Shown piece by piece: positions 32,928 through 39,590 of a DNA stretch of 39,590 bases (position 1 is its first letter; every line of letters starts with the position of its first letter). Position numbers and translations under genes: made by a program. The stretch is from Treponema sp. (GTDB lineage: Bacteria > Spirochaetota > Spirochaetia > Treponematales > Breznakiellaceae), in contig JAAYUZ010000091.1 of NCBI GenBank assembly GCA_012517385.1, forward strand, positions 1 through 39,590, given 5' to 3'. The notes under the pieces were generated by a model that was not told the DNA's origin, searched no databases, and saw only the letters and a list, made by a program, of their open reading frames with translations.

Positions 32928-33826
32928 TCCATGTACCCCCGCAATCTGGGAACGAAACGCCGGTGCTGTTCCCGGAGCACCGCATTATCCACATGGGTAT
33001 AAATCTGGGTAGTTGTTAAATCCGCATGACCCAGAAGTTCCTGAACCGAACGAAGATCCGCACCTCCTGCAAGAAGCTCGGTGGCAAAACTGTGACGAAG
33101 GGTATGCAGCTTCGAACTTATTCCTAAGGCAGTGGCAAGCTGGGAATAGTTTTTCCAGATCCCCTTCCGGGATAGACGTTTACCCCTGCGGCTTATAAAG
33201 AGCACCCTGCTTTTGATATGACGGGCTAACTGGGGCCGGGCCTCGTTAATGTAACGTTTCAGCCAGAACTCTGCTTCAGGGCCAAAGGGGACAAGCCGTT
33301 CCTTGCTTCCTTTGCCTACCACTCTGATGAGGGATTCAGAAAAATAAATATCCTGCAGGTTCAATTGTACCGCTTCAGAAATTCTAAGGCCGCAGGAATA
33401 TATAAGTTCAAAGAGGGCCCTGTCCCGGACACCCCGGGGATTATCCAGGGGGATACTGGCAAAAAGGGTTTCTACGGTTTCCCGGGACAGCACCTTGGGT
33501 ATCCGCTGGCCTTTCCGGGGGGATTCTAATAATGAAGCGGGATTATCCTGCCGCAGGCCCTGGTCAAGGAGGAACCGGAAGAAGGACCGTAAGGCGGAAA
33601 TGGCCTTAGCAATAGACCGGGAATCAAGAGCTTGTACATCCCTGCGATACTCCAAATAGCGCTGTAAAACCTGGGCATCCAGGGTCAGTACATTCTGTTC
33701 CTGAAGGCTCAACCATTCCAGCAAACGCCCTATCTCCGCTTCATAGGTTTCAGCCGTCAGGGGAGCCCTATGCTCTATTGCGAGAAGCCGTGAATGATAG
33801 GCTGAAAGGAGACGGGCCGCTTCCAT
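32924..33826 (-). CDS. xerD: Tyrosine recombinase XerD-type
   Basis: This 300-aa recombinase has all catalytic residues: R148 (CGLRISE), Lys in GKGSKER, H241 and R244 (HTLRHSFATE), H267 (LLGHADL) and Y276 (TTTQIYTHV). The numbering is very close to E. coli XerD. It starts 3 bp after ftsZ ends and overlaps the TPR gene by ATGA. With the XerC-type protein at 28300 it forms a probable XerCD pair for dimer resolution, here within one co-directional series with ftsZ. Which of the two is XerC and which XerD is not certain from sequence alone. Confidence 0.92.
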   Translation of the reverse strand: MEAARLLSAYHSRLLAIEHRAPLTAETYEAEIGRLLEWLSLQEQNVLTLDAQVLQRYLEYRRDVQALDSRSIAKAISALRSFFRFLLDQGLRQDNPASLLESPRKGQRIPKVLSRETVETLFASIPLDNPRGVRDRALFELIYSCGLRISEAVQLNLQDIYFSESLIRVVGKGSKERLVPFGPEAEFWLKRYINEARPQLARHIKSRVLFISRRGKRLSRKGIWKNYSQLATALGISSKLHTLRHSFATELLAGGADLRSVQELLGHADLTTTQIYTHVDNAVLREQHRRFVPRLRGYME

Positions 33827-33829
33827 GGA

Positions 33830-35032
33830 TCAGTATTCCTTTTTATCAGCAGCCTTTTCTGAACCAAGCAATTCCTGGGTAAATTTTCGTCCCCGGATGA
33901 CCGTTGGTATTTCCAGGTCATCATCACCGATATTTCTGTGACTTAAAAACTCAGAAGTTTTTTTGCTTGTCATGGTTTGCCATTCATCATACCGAATGAA
34001 GTCACTGTCTATATCACGTTTTTTCTCAACCGATGCAGCCGCCGGCCTTGAAGGGACCTTTCCTGCTCCTTCAAATCCAGTTGCAATCACCGTTACCTGA
34101 ACCTTGTCCTGTAAGGCAGGATTCAGAGCTGTACCAGAAATAATAATGGCATCTTCATCCGCATTGGCCGTAATGATCTGCACAATCTCCTGATATTCCG
34201 TGAGAGTGAGGTCCTCACCGCCACTTACATTGACCAAAATCCGACGGGAACCTTCTATACGACAATCTTCAAGGAGGGGATTATTGATCGCATTGGTAGC
34301 CGCATCCACAGCCTTGTTTTCCCCGGTGCCAACACCAATACCCATAAGGGCATCCCCTTGACCTTCCATGGTACTGCGCACATCGGCAAAGTCTATATTA
34401 ATAATGCCAGGTATGGTTATCAGGTCAGAAATTCCCTGCACACCCTGGCGCAGCACATCGTCCGCAATCAGAAAAGCTTCTTTTATTGGGGTTCTTTTAT
34501 CAACAATTTTTAATAGATGCTGATTTGGAATAACAATCAGGGTATCCACGGCCTGCCGCATCTTTGCAATACCCTCTTCAGCAAGGCGCATCTTATATTT
34601 CCCTTCAAATTCAAAGGGCTTTGTCACAACTCCGACCGTAAGGGCTCCTAATTCCTTTGCAACCGAGGCAATAACCGGTGCAGCACCCGTGCCCGTACCG
34701 CCCCCCATGCCTGCGGTAATAAACACCATATCAGCCCCTTTAAGGGCATTCGCGATCATATCCCGATCTTCCAATGCGGCCTTTTCACCAATCTCCGGTT
34801 TGCCGCCGGCACCCAGACCGGAGGTTAATTTGGAACCAATCGGCAGCTTAACCGGAGCATTGGAAAGCTCGAGAACCTGGAGATCCGTATTTGCGGCAAT
34901 GAACTGGACATTTTTTAGTCCGCATTCAATCATTCGGTTCACCGCGTTGGAACCACCACCGCCTGCACCAATGACCTTAATCACCGTTGGGCTCGGTCCA
35001 TTGGTTCGTTCTTCTAAAACTTCAATATTCAT
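33830..35032 (-). CDS. ftsZ: Cell division GTPase FtsZ
   Basis: This 400-aa tubulin homologue has [18 protein letters not shown], the tubulin signature [13 protein letters not shown] (108-120) and the T7 loop IDFADVR. It polymerises into the Z ring at mid-cell. The conserved C-terminal peptide that binds FtsA is present as [13 protein letters not shown]. It is followed by about 20 more residues ending ADKKEY, instead of lying at the very end. The ATG at 35030-35032 is preceded by a run of seven G that seems to act as Shine-Dalgarno. A TTG twelve bases upstream is an alternative. A small hairpin lies between ftsA and ftsZ. Confidence 0.97.
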   Translation of the reverse strand: MNIEVLEERTNGPSPTVIKVIGAGGGGSNAVNRMIECGLKNVQFIAANTDLQVLELSNAPVKLPIGSKLTSGLGAGGKPEIGEKAALEDRDMIANALKGADMVFITAGMGGGTGTGAAPVIASVAKELGALTVGVVTKPFEFEGKYKMRLAEEGIAKMRQAVDTLIVIPNQHLLKIVDKRTPIKEAFLIADDVLRQGVQGISDLITIPGIINIDFADVRSTMEGQGDALMGIGVGTGENKAVDAATNAINNPLLEDCRIEGSRRILVNVSGGEDLTLTEYQEIVQIITANADEDAIIISGTALNPALQDKVQVTVIATGFEGAGKVPSRPAAASVEKKRDIDSDFIRYDEWQTMTSKKTSEFLSHRNIGDDDLEIPTVIRGRKFTQELLGSEKAADKKEY

Positions 35033-35059
35033 AATCCCCCCCAAACCACTTTATACTTT

Positions 35060-35075
35060 TCCGGTCCCCACCGGA
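35060..35075 (-). promoter_or_regulatory. Hairpin in the ftsA-ftsZ gap
   Basis: On the minus strand TCCGGT-GGGG-ACCGGA forms a 6-bp stem with a 4-nt loop, 14 nt past the ftsA stop and about 28 nt before the ftsZ ATG. It is followed by AAAAG, not by T, so it is not a terminator. It might mark a processing site or affect ftsZ translation. Confidence 0.45.
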
Positions 35076-35088
35076 TTATTCTAAACCT

Positions 35089-36345
35089 TTAAAAAAACTC
35101 CTTTTTAAGCCACTCAGTTAGCCTGGAAATAAATGATACCTGCGACCGTTCACCCTTCCGCACATCCCCCCGTTCAGCAGGATGAAACACTTCCCGGTCT
35201 GCCCCCTCTAACACAAATCCAACCGCTGTGGCATAGGTGGGGTTCCGGTATTCTTCTACGAGGCCCCCCACAGAGAGGGGTACCCCGATCCGGACTGGCA
35301 GATTAAAAATATGGTGGGCCAATTCGGCTACTCCCATAAGCTGGGACCCGCCGCCGGTCAGCACGATGCCGCCTGCCAGGGGTCTATTCAAACTCAGCTT
35401 ATCCAGTTTTTCTTTTGCAAGATGAAAAATTTCTTCCATCCTGGGCTGAATAATACGCAGGATCTGAAGCCGTGGAATAGAAACGGGGGGTCTGCCTCCC
35501 ACACCGGGGACAAGCACATCCTCTTCACCATCCAGCAGGCTTTCCCAGCAGCATCCGGCCTGCATTTTAATTTTTTCCGCCGATTCAAAGGAAATATTTT
35601 TTAGAATCGAAAGATCGCTGGTTACCTGGGAGCCTCCCACAGGAATTGTGGCTGTGTAATAAGGGGCCCCCTCAGAATACACCAGAATATCCGTTGTTCC
35701 TCCACCAAGATCTATGAGGGCAACCCCTAATTCTTTTTCTTCAGGAGTTAAAACCGCCCGGCCCGCCGCAAGGGACTGCAGGATTAAATCCTGTACCCTA
35801 AAGCCAGCCCGGTTTACACATTTTACCAGGTTCTGGGCAGAGGTTACCGAGCCGGTAATAATATGAACCTCCGCTTCCAGCCGAACCCCAATCATATCCA
35901 GAGGATTCCGTATCCCCTTTTGATCATCCACGATATAGGTCTGTGGAATCACATGCAGGACCTGCCGGTCCATGGGAATTACCACTGCCCGGGCTGCTTC
36001 AATAACCCGATCAATATCCGCCTGGGCTATTTCTCTGGTTTCCCGGTTTTTGCCGGTTACTGCAACCACCCCCCTGGAATTGATGCCCTCAATATGGGAA
36101 CCACCAATACCGGTATAACAGGCATGGACCTCCCGGCCACTCATCATTTCTGCGGCCTCAATCGCCGCAGCCACAGAGCGGAGGGTTGCTTCTATGTTAA
36201 CCACCACACCCTTTCGCAGCCCCGTAGAAGGACTGGTTCCAATGCCGGTTATCTCAAGAGTACCATATTCATTTCGTTCGCCAATGATGGCACATACCTT
36301 GGTCGTCCCAATATCAAGACCGACCACCAAACCTTCGCTAGCCAG
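35089..36345 (-). CDS. ftsA: Cell division protein FtsA (start uncertain, possibly CTG)
   Basis: This actin-like protein has VVGLDIGTTKVCAIIGE at the N-terminus, the 1C domain, ALIDLGGGTTDILVY and the later LTGGGSQLMGV. A C-terminal amphipathic helix (FISRLTEWLKKEFF) attaches the Z ring to the membrane. The frame stays open to 36429, deep into ftsQ, but homologues begin just before VVGLDIGT. No ATG is well placed. The only strong ribosome site, AAGGAGG (36358-36352), is six bases upstream of an in-frame CTG (36345-36343). TTG 36330 and GTG 36327 are the other choices, and ATG 36399 would overlap ftsQ by about 60 bp. Identity is certain; the start is not. Confidence 0.95.
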   Translation of the reverse strand: MASEGLVVGLDIGTTKVCAIIGERNEYGTLEITGIGTSPSTGLRKGVVVNIEATLRSVAAAIEAAEMMSGREVHACYTGIGGSHIEGINSRGVVAVTGKNRETREIAQADIDRVIEAARAVVIPMDRQVLHVIPQTYIVDDQKGIRNPLDMIGVRLEAEVHIITGSVTSAQNLVKCVNRAGFRVQDLILQSLAAGRAVLTPEEKELGVALIDLGGGTTDILVYSEGAPYYTATIPVGGSQVTSDLSILKNISFESAEKIKMQAGCCWESLLDGEEDVLVPGVGGRPPVSIPRLQILRIIQPRMEEIFHLAKEKLDKLSLNRPLAGGIVLTGGGSQLMGVAELAHHIFNLPVRIGVPLSVGGLVEEYRNPTYATAVGFVLEGADREVFHPAERGDVRKGERSQVSFISRLTEWLKKEFF

Positions 36346-37159
36346 AGGAGGCCTCCTTAGTCCGGTACGAAATTGTACCTGTTCGGAAATCAATTTCATC
36401 CGTTTGAATGCCCTTGGATGCAAGCACATCCAGAACCAGCATCATATACCGAAGCACTTCTTCGTTCAACTCTGAACCAAGCCGGACCTTGCCCATGTGA
36501 TTTGCAGGATAAATCACCAGTTCATAACCGCCGTAGGTTTTCTGTTGTATCCGGAATTCAGAAATGGTTTGCAGCAAGGCCGGGTTGTTTTTTTCAAGCA
36601 ATTCCAGGGATGCAAAGAAGTTTTTAAGATACCCAGGAAGCTTAATACCGGGGACCACCTGATCGAACACAAGGCCTGAAACGAGGGGCAAGGCAGAATT
36701 AATCTCGCCACCGACCTTAAACACCACACCCTGTCTATCAATATAGATGGGAACCAGTTTACCAGAGACCTTTGCCAGCGACACTGCAACAGCGGTCCGT
36801 TCAGTAACCACAATATCTACCGAATTAGGAAAATGTTTTATGATAGAAACCGATGCAATACTTGGGATGGACCGCAAAGTCTCAGATACCTTGGCAGCAT
36901 TAAGACTCATATAGCTGGTTGACTCATTTATGCCAGCATAACGCAATAGATCATCCCGGGGTATCCCCTGTACTGAATTTAAGCGTACTGAAGCCAGAGG
37001 AAGGAAAGGAACGATGCCGACATAGTAGAACAGTTCGATTCCCAATAAAATTGCAAGAATGATGGTAATACGCTTAAGGATCCCTTCTTTCTGGGAGTGG
37101 GGACGCGCCTCTGCTTCGACAGTTACATATTGATCGAGGAACAAAAAACCATCAGACAT
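36338..37159 (-). CDS. ftsQ: Cell division protein FtsQ/DivIB
   Basis: This 273-aa single-span protein has a short cytoplasmic start, a membrane helix (about 31-52, ITIILAILLGIELFYYVGIV), and a POTRA domain including SVRLNSVQGIPRDDLLRYAG and LRSIPSIASVSIIKHFPNSV. The beta domain follows (VPIYIDRQGVVFKVG). FtsQ/DivIB holds the divisome together from the periplasmic side. It overlaps the ftsW stop by 8 bp and its 3' end carries the ribosome site of ftsA. Identity at the sequence level is modest, as usual, but context is decisive. Confidence 0.93.
   Translation of the reverse strand: MSDGFLFLDQYVTVEAEARPHSQKEGILKRITIILAILLGIELFYYVGIVPFLPLASVRLNSVQGIPRDDLLRYAGINESTSYMSLNAAKVSETLRSIPSIASVSIIKHFPNSVDIVVTERTAVAVSLAKVSGKLVPIYIDRQGVVFKVGGEINSALPLVSGLVFDQVVPGIKLPGYLKNFFASLELLEKNNPALLQTISEFRIQQKTYGGYELVIYPANHMGKVRLGSELNEEVLRYMMLVLDVLASKGIQTDEIDFRTGTISYRTKEASSG
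36346..36357 (-). promoter_or_regulatory. Perfectly palindromic ribosome-binding site of ftsA
   Basis: AGGAGGCCTCCT is a 12-bp palindrome containing the only strong Shine-Dalgarno for ftsA, inside the last codons of ftsQ. In mRNA it can fold (AGGA/TCCT) or pair between molecules and hide the AGGAGG. Ribosomes finishing ftsQ would open it, so it may couple ftsA to ftsQ translation (inference). Confidence 0.5.
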
Positions 37160-38297
37160 TGGAAGCCTCCATTTTTACAATCCTTCTAGAACCATTTACC
37201 AGCAAACCCGCCGCTCCAAGCATCATTGCAAGGGAGGAACCGCCGGCAGAAAAGAACGGCAAGGGCACACCGGTGGCAGGGACAACTCCTGCTACAACAG
37301 CCACATTTAGAATAATCTGGGAAATCAGCATTGTGGCGATACCAAATAAAAGCAGTCTGACAAATACTGTATCACCCCGTAAGGCAATCCGATACGAGCG
37401 GACCATGAGAAAGGCAATTAAAACAAAGAAAAGCGTTACACCGATAAACCCAAGTTCTTCTGTAAAGGAAGAAAAGATAAAATCGGATTGAATTTCCGGA
37501 ACACTTGCAATTTTACGCTGTCCCTGACCAATCCCCTTACCCCAGAAACCTCCAGACATAATCGTTATAATAGAAGCACGGACCTGATAACCCGCGCCAA
37601 GGGGGTCCCATTCGGGCCTTATGAAATTGATGAGCCGGCTTAACCGGTGTTCCTTTGTTAAAATCATAATTATTACAAAGGGGGCTGATACCAGGGCCAA
37701 AGTGATAAAGTATCGGAACCGGACTCCAGCAAGAAAGAAAATCGCCATAGCATTGATGAATAAAAATGAGGCGGTAGAAAAATTATTTTGCAGATACACA
37801 ACCAGGAAAAAGGCAAACACCATTATTGTAAGCGGCAGAGTTGTTTTGCTGCTTTCATACAGATTTTCCTGTTTTTTATCAAACATATGGGCCAGATATA
37901 AGGGCAGAACAATTTTAGCTAATTCTGAGGGCTGAAAAGAAAATTGCCCCAGGTTTATCCAACGGGTTGCTCCATTTTTTTCAATACCTATACCAGGAAT
38001 AAGGGGTAATATGCACAGAAACAGGGTACCTAACACGAGGGGCTTTATAAATTTTCTGATAAGTTCCAAATTGATCCTGGAAGCAATAATAAACAACAGG
38101 AGACCAGGAATAACAAACATAAGCTGGCGACGGATAAAATAGTTACTATCATTAAAGGCACGCTGAGCATAGGCATAGCTGGCTGAATACAGGGTTACCA
38201 GCCCGATGCCAAGAATGAGAAGTATGACACTAACTAACAGCGGATCGGACTGTTTCTTAACTCCGGCCCACTCCATCCCCAGATTATAATTTGTCAT
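37152..38297 (-). CDS. ftsW: Peptidoglycan glycosyltransferase FtsW
   Basis: This 381-aa SEDS-family protein has about ten membrane spans. Family motifs include TLYSASYAYA, GATRWINLGQFSFQPSELAK, the FIRPEWDPLGAGYQ loop and ATGVPLPFFSAGGSSL. It polymerises septal glycan strands from lipid II with a partner PBP. The start is the ATG at 38295-38297, overlapping the mraY stop as ATGA; an open frame continues 28 codons upstream within mraY but has no ribosome site. It could in principle be RodA, but its place with ftsQ, ftsA and ftsZ supports FtsW. Confidence 0.94.
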   Translation of the reverse strand: MTNYNLGMEWAGVKKQSDPLLVSVILLILGIGLVTLYSASYAYAQRAFNDSNYFIRRQLMFVIPGLLLFIIASRINLELIRKFIKPLVLGTLFLCILPLIPGIGIEKNGATRWINLGQFSFQPSELAKIVLPLYLAHMFDKKQENLYESSKTTLPLTIMVFAFFLVVYLQNNFSTASFLFINAMAIFFLAGVRFRYFITLALVSAPFVIIMILTKEHRLSRLINFIRPEWDPLGAGYQVRASIITIMSGGFWGKGIGQGQRKIASVPEIQSDFIFSSFTEELGFIGVTLFFVLIAFLMVRSYRIALRGDTVFVRLLLFGIATMLISQIILNVAVVAGVVPATGVPLPFFSAGGSSLAMMLGAAGLLVNGSRRIVKMEASNV

Positions 38298-39373
38298 TGT
38301 ATTTTCAAAGTAGAAAGTGCAATAAGGGCAAAGAGCCCTCCCAGGATCCAGAACCGGATAACGACCTTTGTCTCGGCCCATCCGGACAATTCAAAATGAT
38401 GATGCAGGGGTGCCATCTTAAAGATGCGCTTTTTGCGCAATTTATAAGATACCACCTGCAATACGACCGATAAACCTTCTAGAAGGAAGACACCGCCAAT
38501 GATAAGGATGAGGATTTCCTTCTTGATAATAAGGGAAAGAACAGCCATCACACCGCCCAGTGAAAGACTTCCCACATCTCCCATGAAGACCTCTGCGGGG
38601 TGTGCATTAAACCACAGGAAACCAACACTGGCACCCACGATAGCAAGACAGAATATGGTTAATTCTCCCGCCCCGGGGATATAGGGAATTCCCAAATAGG
38701 CTGCATAGTCAGCCCGGCCGCTCAAATAGGTCAGGATTGAAAGGGCGATAAACACTAAAATCACAAGGCCGATGGCGAGCCCATCCAGACCATCGGTTAA
38801 ATTAACCGCATTGGATTCCCACACAAGCAGCACAACCGCAAAGGGAATCCAGACCCATCCCAGATTAATCACAGGATTTTTAAAGAAGGGGATGTACAGC
38901 TGGGTAATATGGGCATCTTCAGAATAATAGAGGGTTAAAACTATGACAAAGGCAACTCCAAATTGGCCCACCAGTTTAGCCCATGCTGGCAGCCCCTTTG
39001 AATTCTTTTGAGTAACCTTAAGATAGTCGTCCACAAATCCAATCGCACCAAAACCTACAAAGCCCGCCAGAGTCAGCCATACATAGAAATTATGAAGGTC
39101 CTGCCATAATAGAACTGCCACAAGGACAGAAAGGATGATTAGCACTCCGCCCATGGTAGGGGTGCCGCCCTTTTTTAAATGCGATTGGGGACCATCGTCC
39201 CGTATAGCCTGGCCTACTTTTAATGTCCTTAAGGCTTCAATAATTCTTGGCCCAAATAAAAATGAAATAAACAGGGCAGTTAAAGCTCCATAGGCAGCCC
39301 TGAAGGTTAAATAGCGAAACACATTCAGGGGAGTAAAATACTTTACCAAAGGATATAAAAATTCAAGAAACAC
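38294..39373 (-). CDS. mraY: Phospho-N-acetylmuramoyl-pentapeptide transferase MraY
   Basis: This 359-aa polytopic enzyme makes lipid I from UDP-MurNAc-pentapeptide and undecaprenyl phosphate. Signature segments are GTPTMGGVLI, GFVDDYLKVTQKNSKGL, NAVNLTDGLDGLA, MGDVGSLSLGG and the PLHHHFE motif, so all catalytic aspartates and the histidine cluster are present. The start is GTG (39371-39373) with AAGGAG six bases upstream, directly after the murF stop. It overlaps ftsW by ATGA. murD, murG and murC, often nearby in other bacteria, are not between mraY and ftsQ here. Confidence 0.97.
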   Translation of the reverse strand: MFLEFLYPLVKYFTPLNVFRYLTFRAAYGALTALFISFLFGPRIIEALRTLKVGQAIRDDGPQSHLKKGGTPTMGGVLIILSVLVAVLLWQDLHNFYVWLTLAGFVGFGAIGFVDDYLKVTQKNSKGLPAWAKLVGQFGVAFVIVLTLYYSEDAHITQLYIPFFKNPVINLGWVWIPFAVVLLVWESNAVNLTDGLDGLAIGLVILVFIALSILTYLSGRADYAAYLGIPYIPGAGELTIFCLAIVGASVGFLWFNAHPAEVFMGDVGSLSLGGVMAVLSLIIKKEILILIIGGVFLLEGLSVVLQVVSYKLRKKRIFKMAPLHHHFELSGWAETKVVIRFWILGGLFALIALSTLKIQ

Positions 39374-39374
39374 C

Positions 39375-39590
39375 CTATACTCCTTGATTTTTCACAATAT
39401 CGGTTAATCGTTCCAGGGCAACACCCCGGGACCCCTTGAGCAGAGCCAGGTCACCTTGGACCAAAGATTCGGCTAATGTACTTTTTAACAAATCCATATC
39501 AGTGGTATGCAAGACCTGGTGCGTACAGGTTTCGGCAATAAGGTCCTGCATACAGGCTGTTTCAGCACCAAAAAGGTAGATGATATCTGC
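39375..39590 (-). CDS. murF: MurF, C-terminal part (cut by window edge)
   Basis: The 71 visible residues (minus strand, entering at the right edge) end in GDLALLKGSRGVALERLTDI, the typical C-terminus of Mur ligases and especially MurF. MurF adds D-Ala-D-Ala to UDP-MurNAc-tripeptide. The segment ADIIYLFGAET fits the preceding strand of the third domain. It ends with TAG two bases before the mraY start, and murF-mraY adjacency is standard. The ATP-binding part lies outside the window. Confidence 0.88.
   Translation of the reverse strand, partial: ADIIYLFGAETACMQDLIAETCTHQVLHTTDMDLLKSTLAESLVQGDLALLKGSRGVALERLTDIVKNQGV

Noticed and set aside
35076-35100. Promoter for ftsZ based on TAGAAT in the ftsA-ftsZ gap
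   Set aside because: The -10-like hexamer has no acceptable -35 at 16-18 bp, only A/T-rich sequence.
1-39590. CRISPR array, insertion sequence or prophage
   Set aside because: I saw no regularly spaced repeats, transposase-like proteins or phage genes. Coding is dense with housekeeping and metabolic genes throughout.

Overview
The window looks like a chromosomal segment of a free-living or gut-associated spirochaete of the Treponema group, probably a nitrogen-fixing lineage. Support comes from the gene order murF-mraY-ftsW-ftsQ-ftsA-ftsZ ... dprA-topA-xerC-hslV-hslU-flgB-flgC-fliE-fliF-fliG-fliH-fliI-fliJ, which resembles the treponemal arrangement as I remember it, from a TGS/ThrRS-like uridine kinase fusion, and from a NifA-type activator next to ammonium genes. 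Species assignment is inference. No nif structural genes lie in the window.

Region A (1-4123, minus strand) is a nitrogen-response module read nifA -> amtB-glnK -> glnN (partial). Two strong sigma-54 (-24/-12) promoters precede amtB and glnN. Upstream of each is a pair of dyads of form CTACA-N4-TGTAG, with centres exactly 30 bp apart in both cases. A further copy sits just 5' of nifA and a weaker one beside the amtB promoter. I read these as the binding sites of the adjacent NifA-like protein. They do not match the classical NifA site TGT-N10-ACA, and this is the most interesting regulatory signal in the window.

Region B (4280-8216, plus) holds a CstA-type carbon-starvation/pyruvate transporter. 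It is followed by a little-understood set: a 94-aa protein, an ArsA/GET3-like ATPase, a membrane-anchored 210-aa protein and a divergent MIP18/DUF59-like protein. A tRNA-Arg(UCU) gene on the minus strand (8241-8314) separates this from the next operon.

Region C (8446-19387, plus) is one tightly packed, apparently co-transcribed series of eleven genes. It encodes a GntR-family regulator, the coenzyme-B12 glutamate mutase (GlmS, reactivase GlmL, GlmE), methylaspartate ammonia-lyase, an AtuA-family protein with its DUF4387 partner, three unrecognised proteins and the TGS-uridine kinase fusion. The first part channels glutamate to mesaconate plus ammonia. The AtuA/DUF4387 pair is the natural candidate for the next step.

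Region D (19377-39590, minus) is about 20 kb of co-directional, mostly overlapping genes. It covers envelope and cell division (murF fragment, mraY, ftsW, ftsQ, ftsA, ftsZ), recombination and topology (xerD, a TPR protein, dprA, topA, xerC), the HslVU protease, and the basal-body/export genes flgB to fliJ. It meets region C tail to tail with an 11-bp overlap of the coding regions and no terminator between them. No stretch longer than 300 bases lacks a gene, and I saw no insertion sequence, prophage or CRISPR array.
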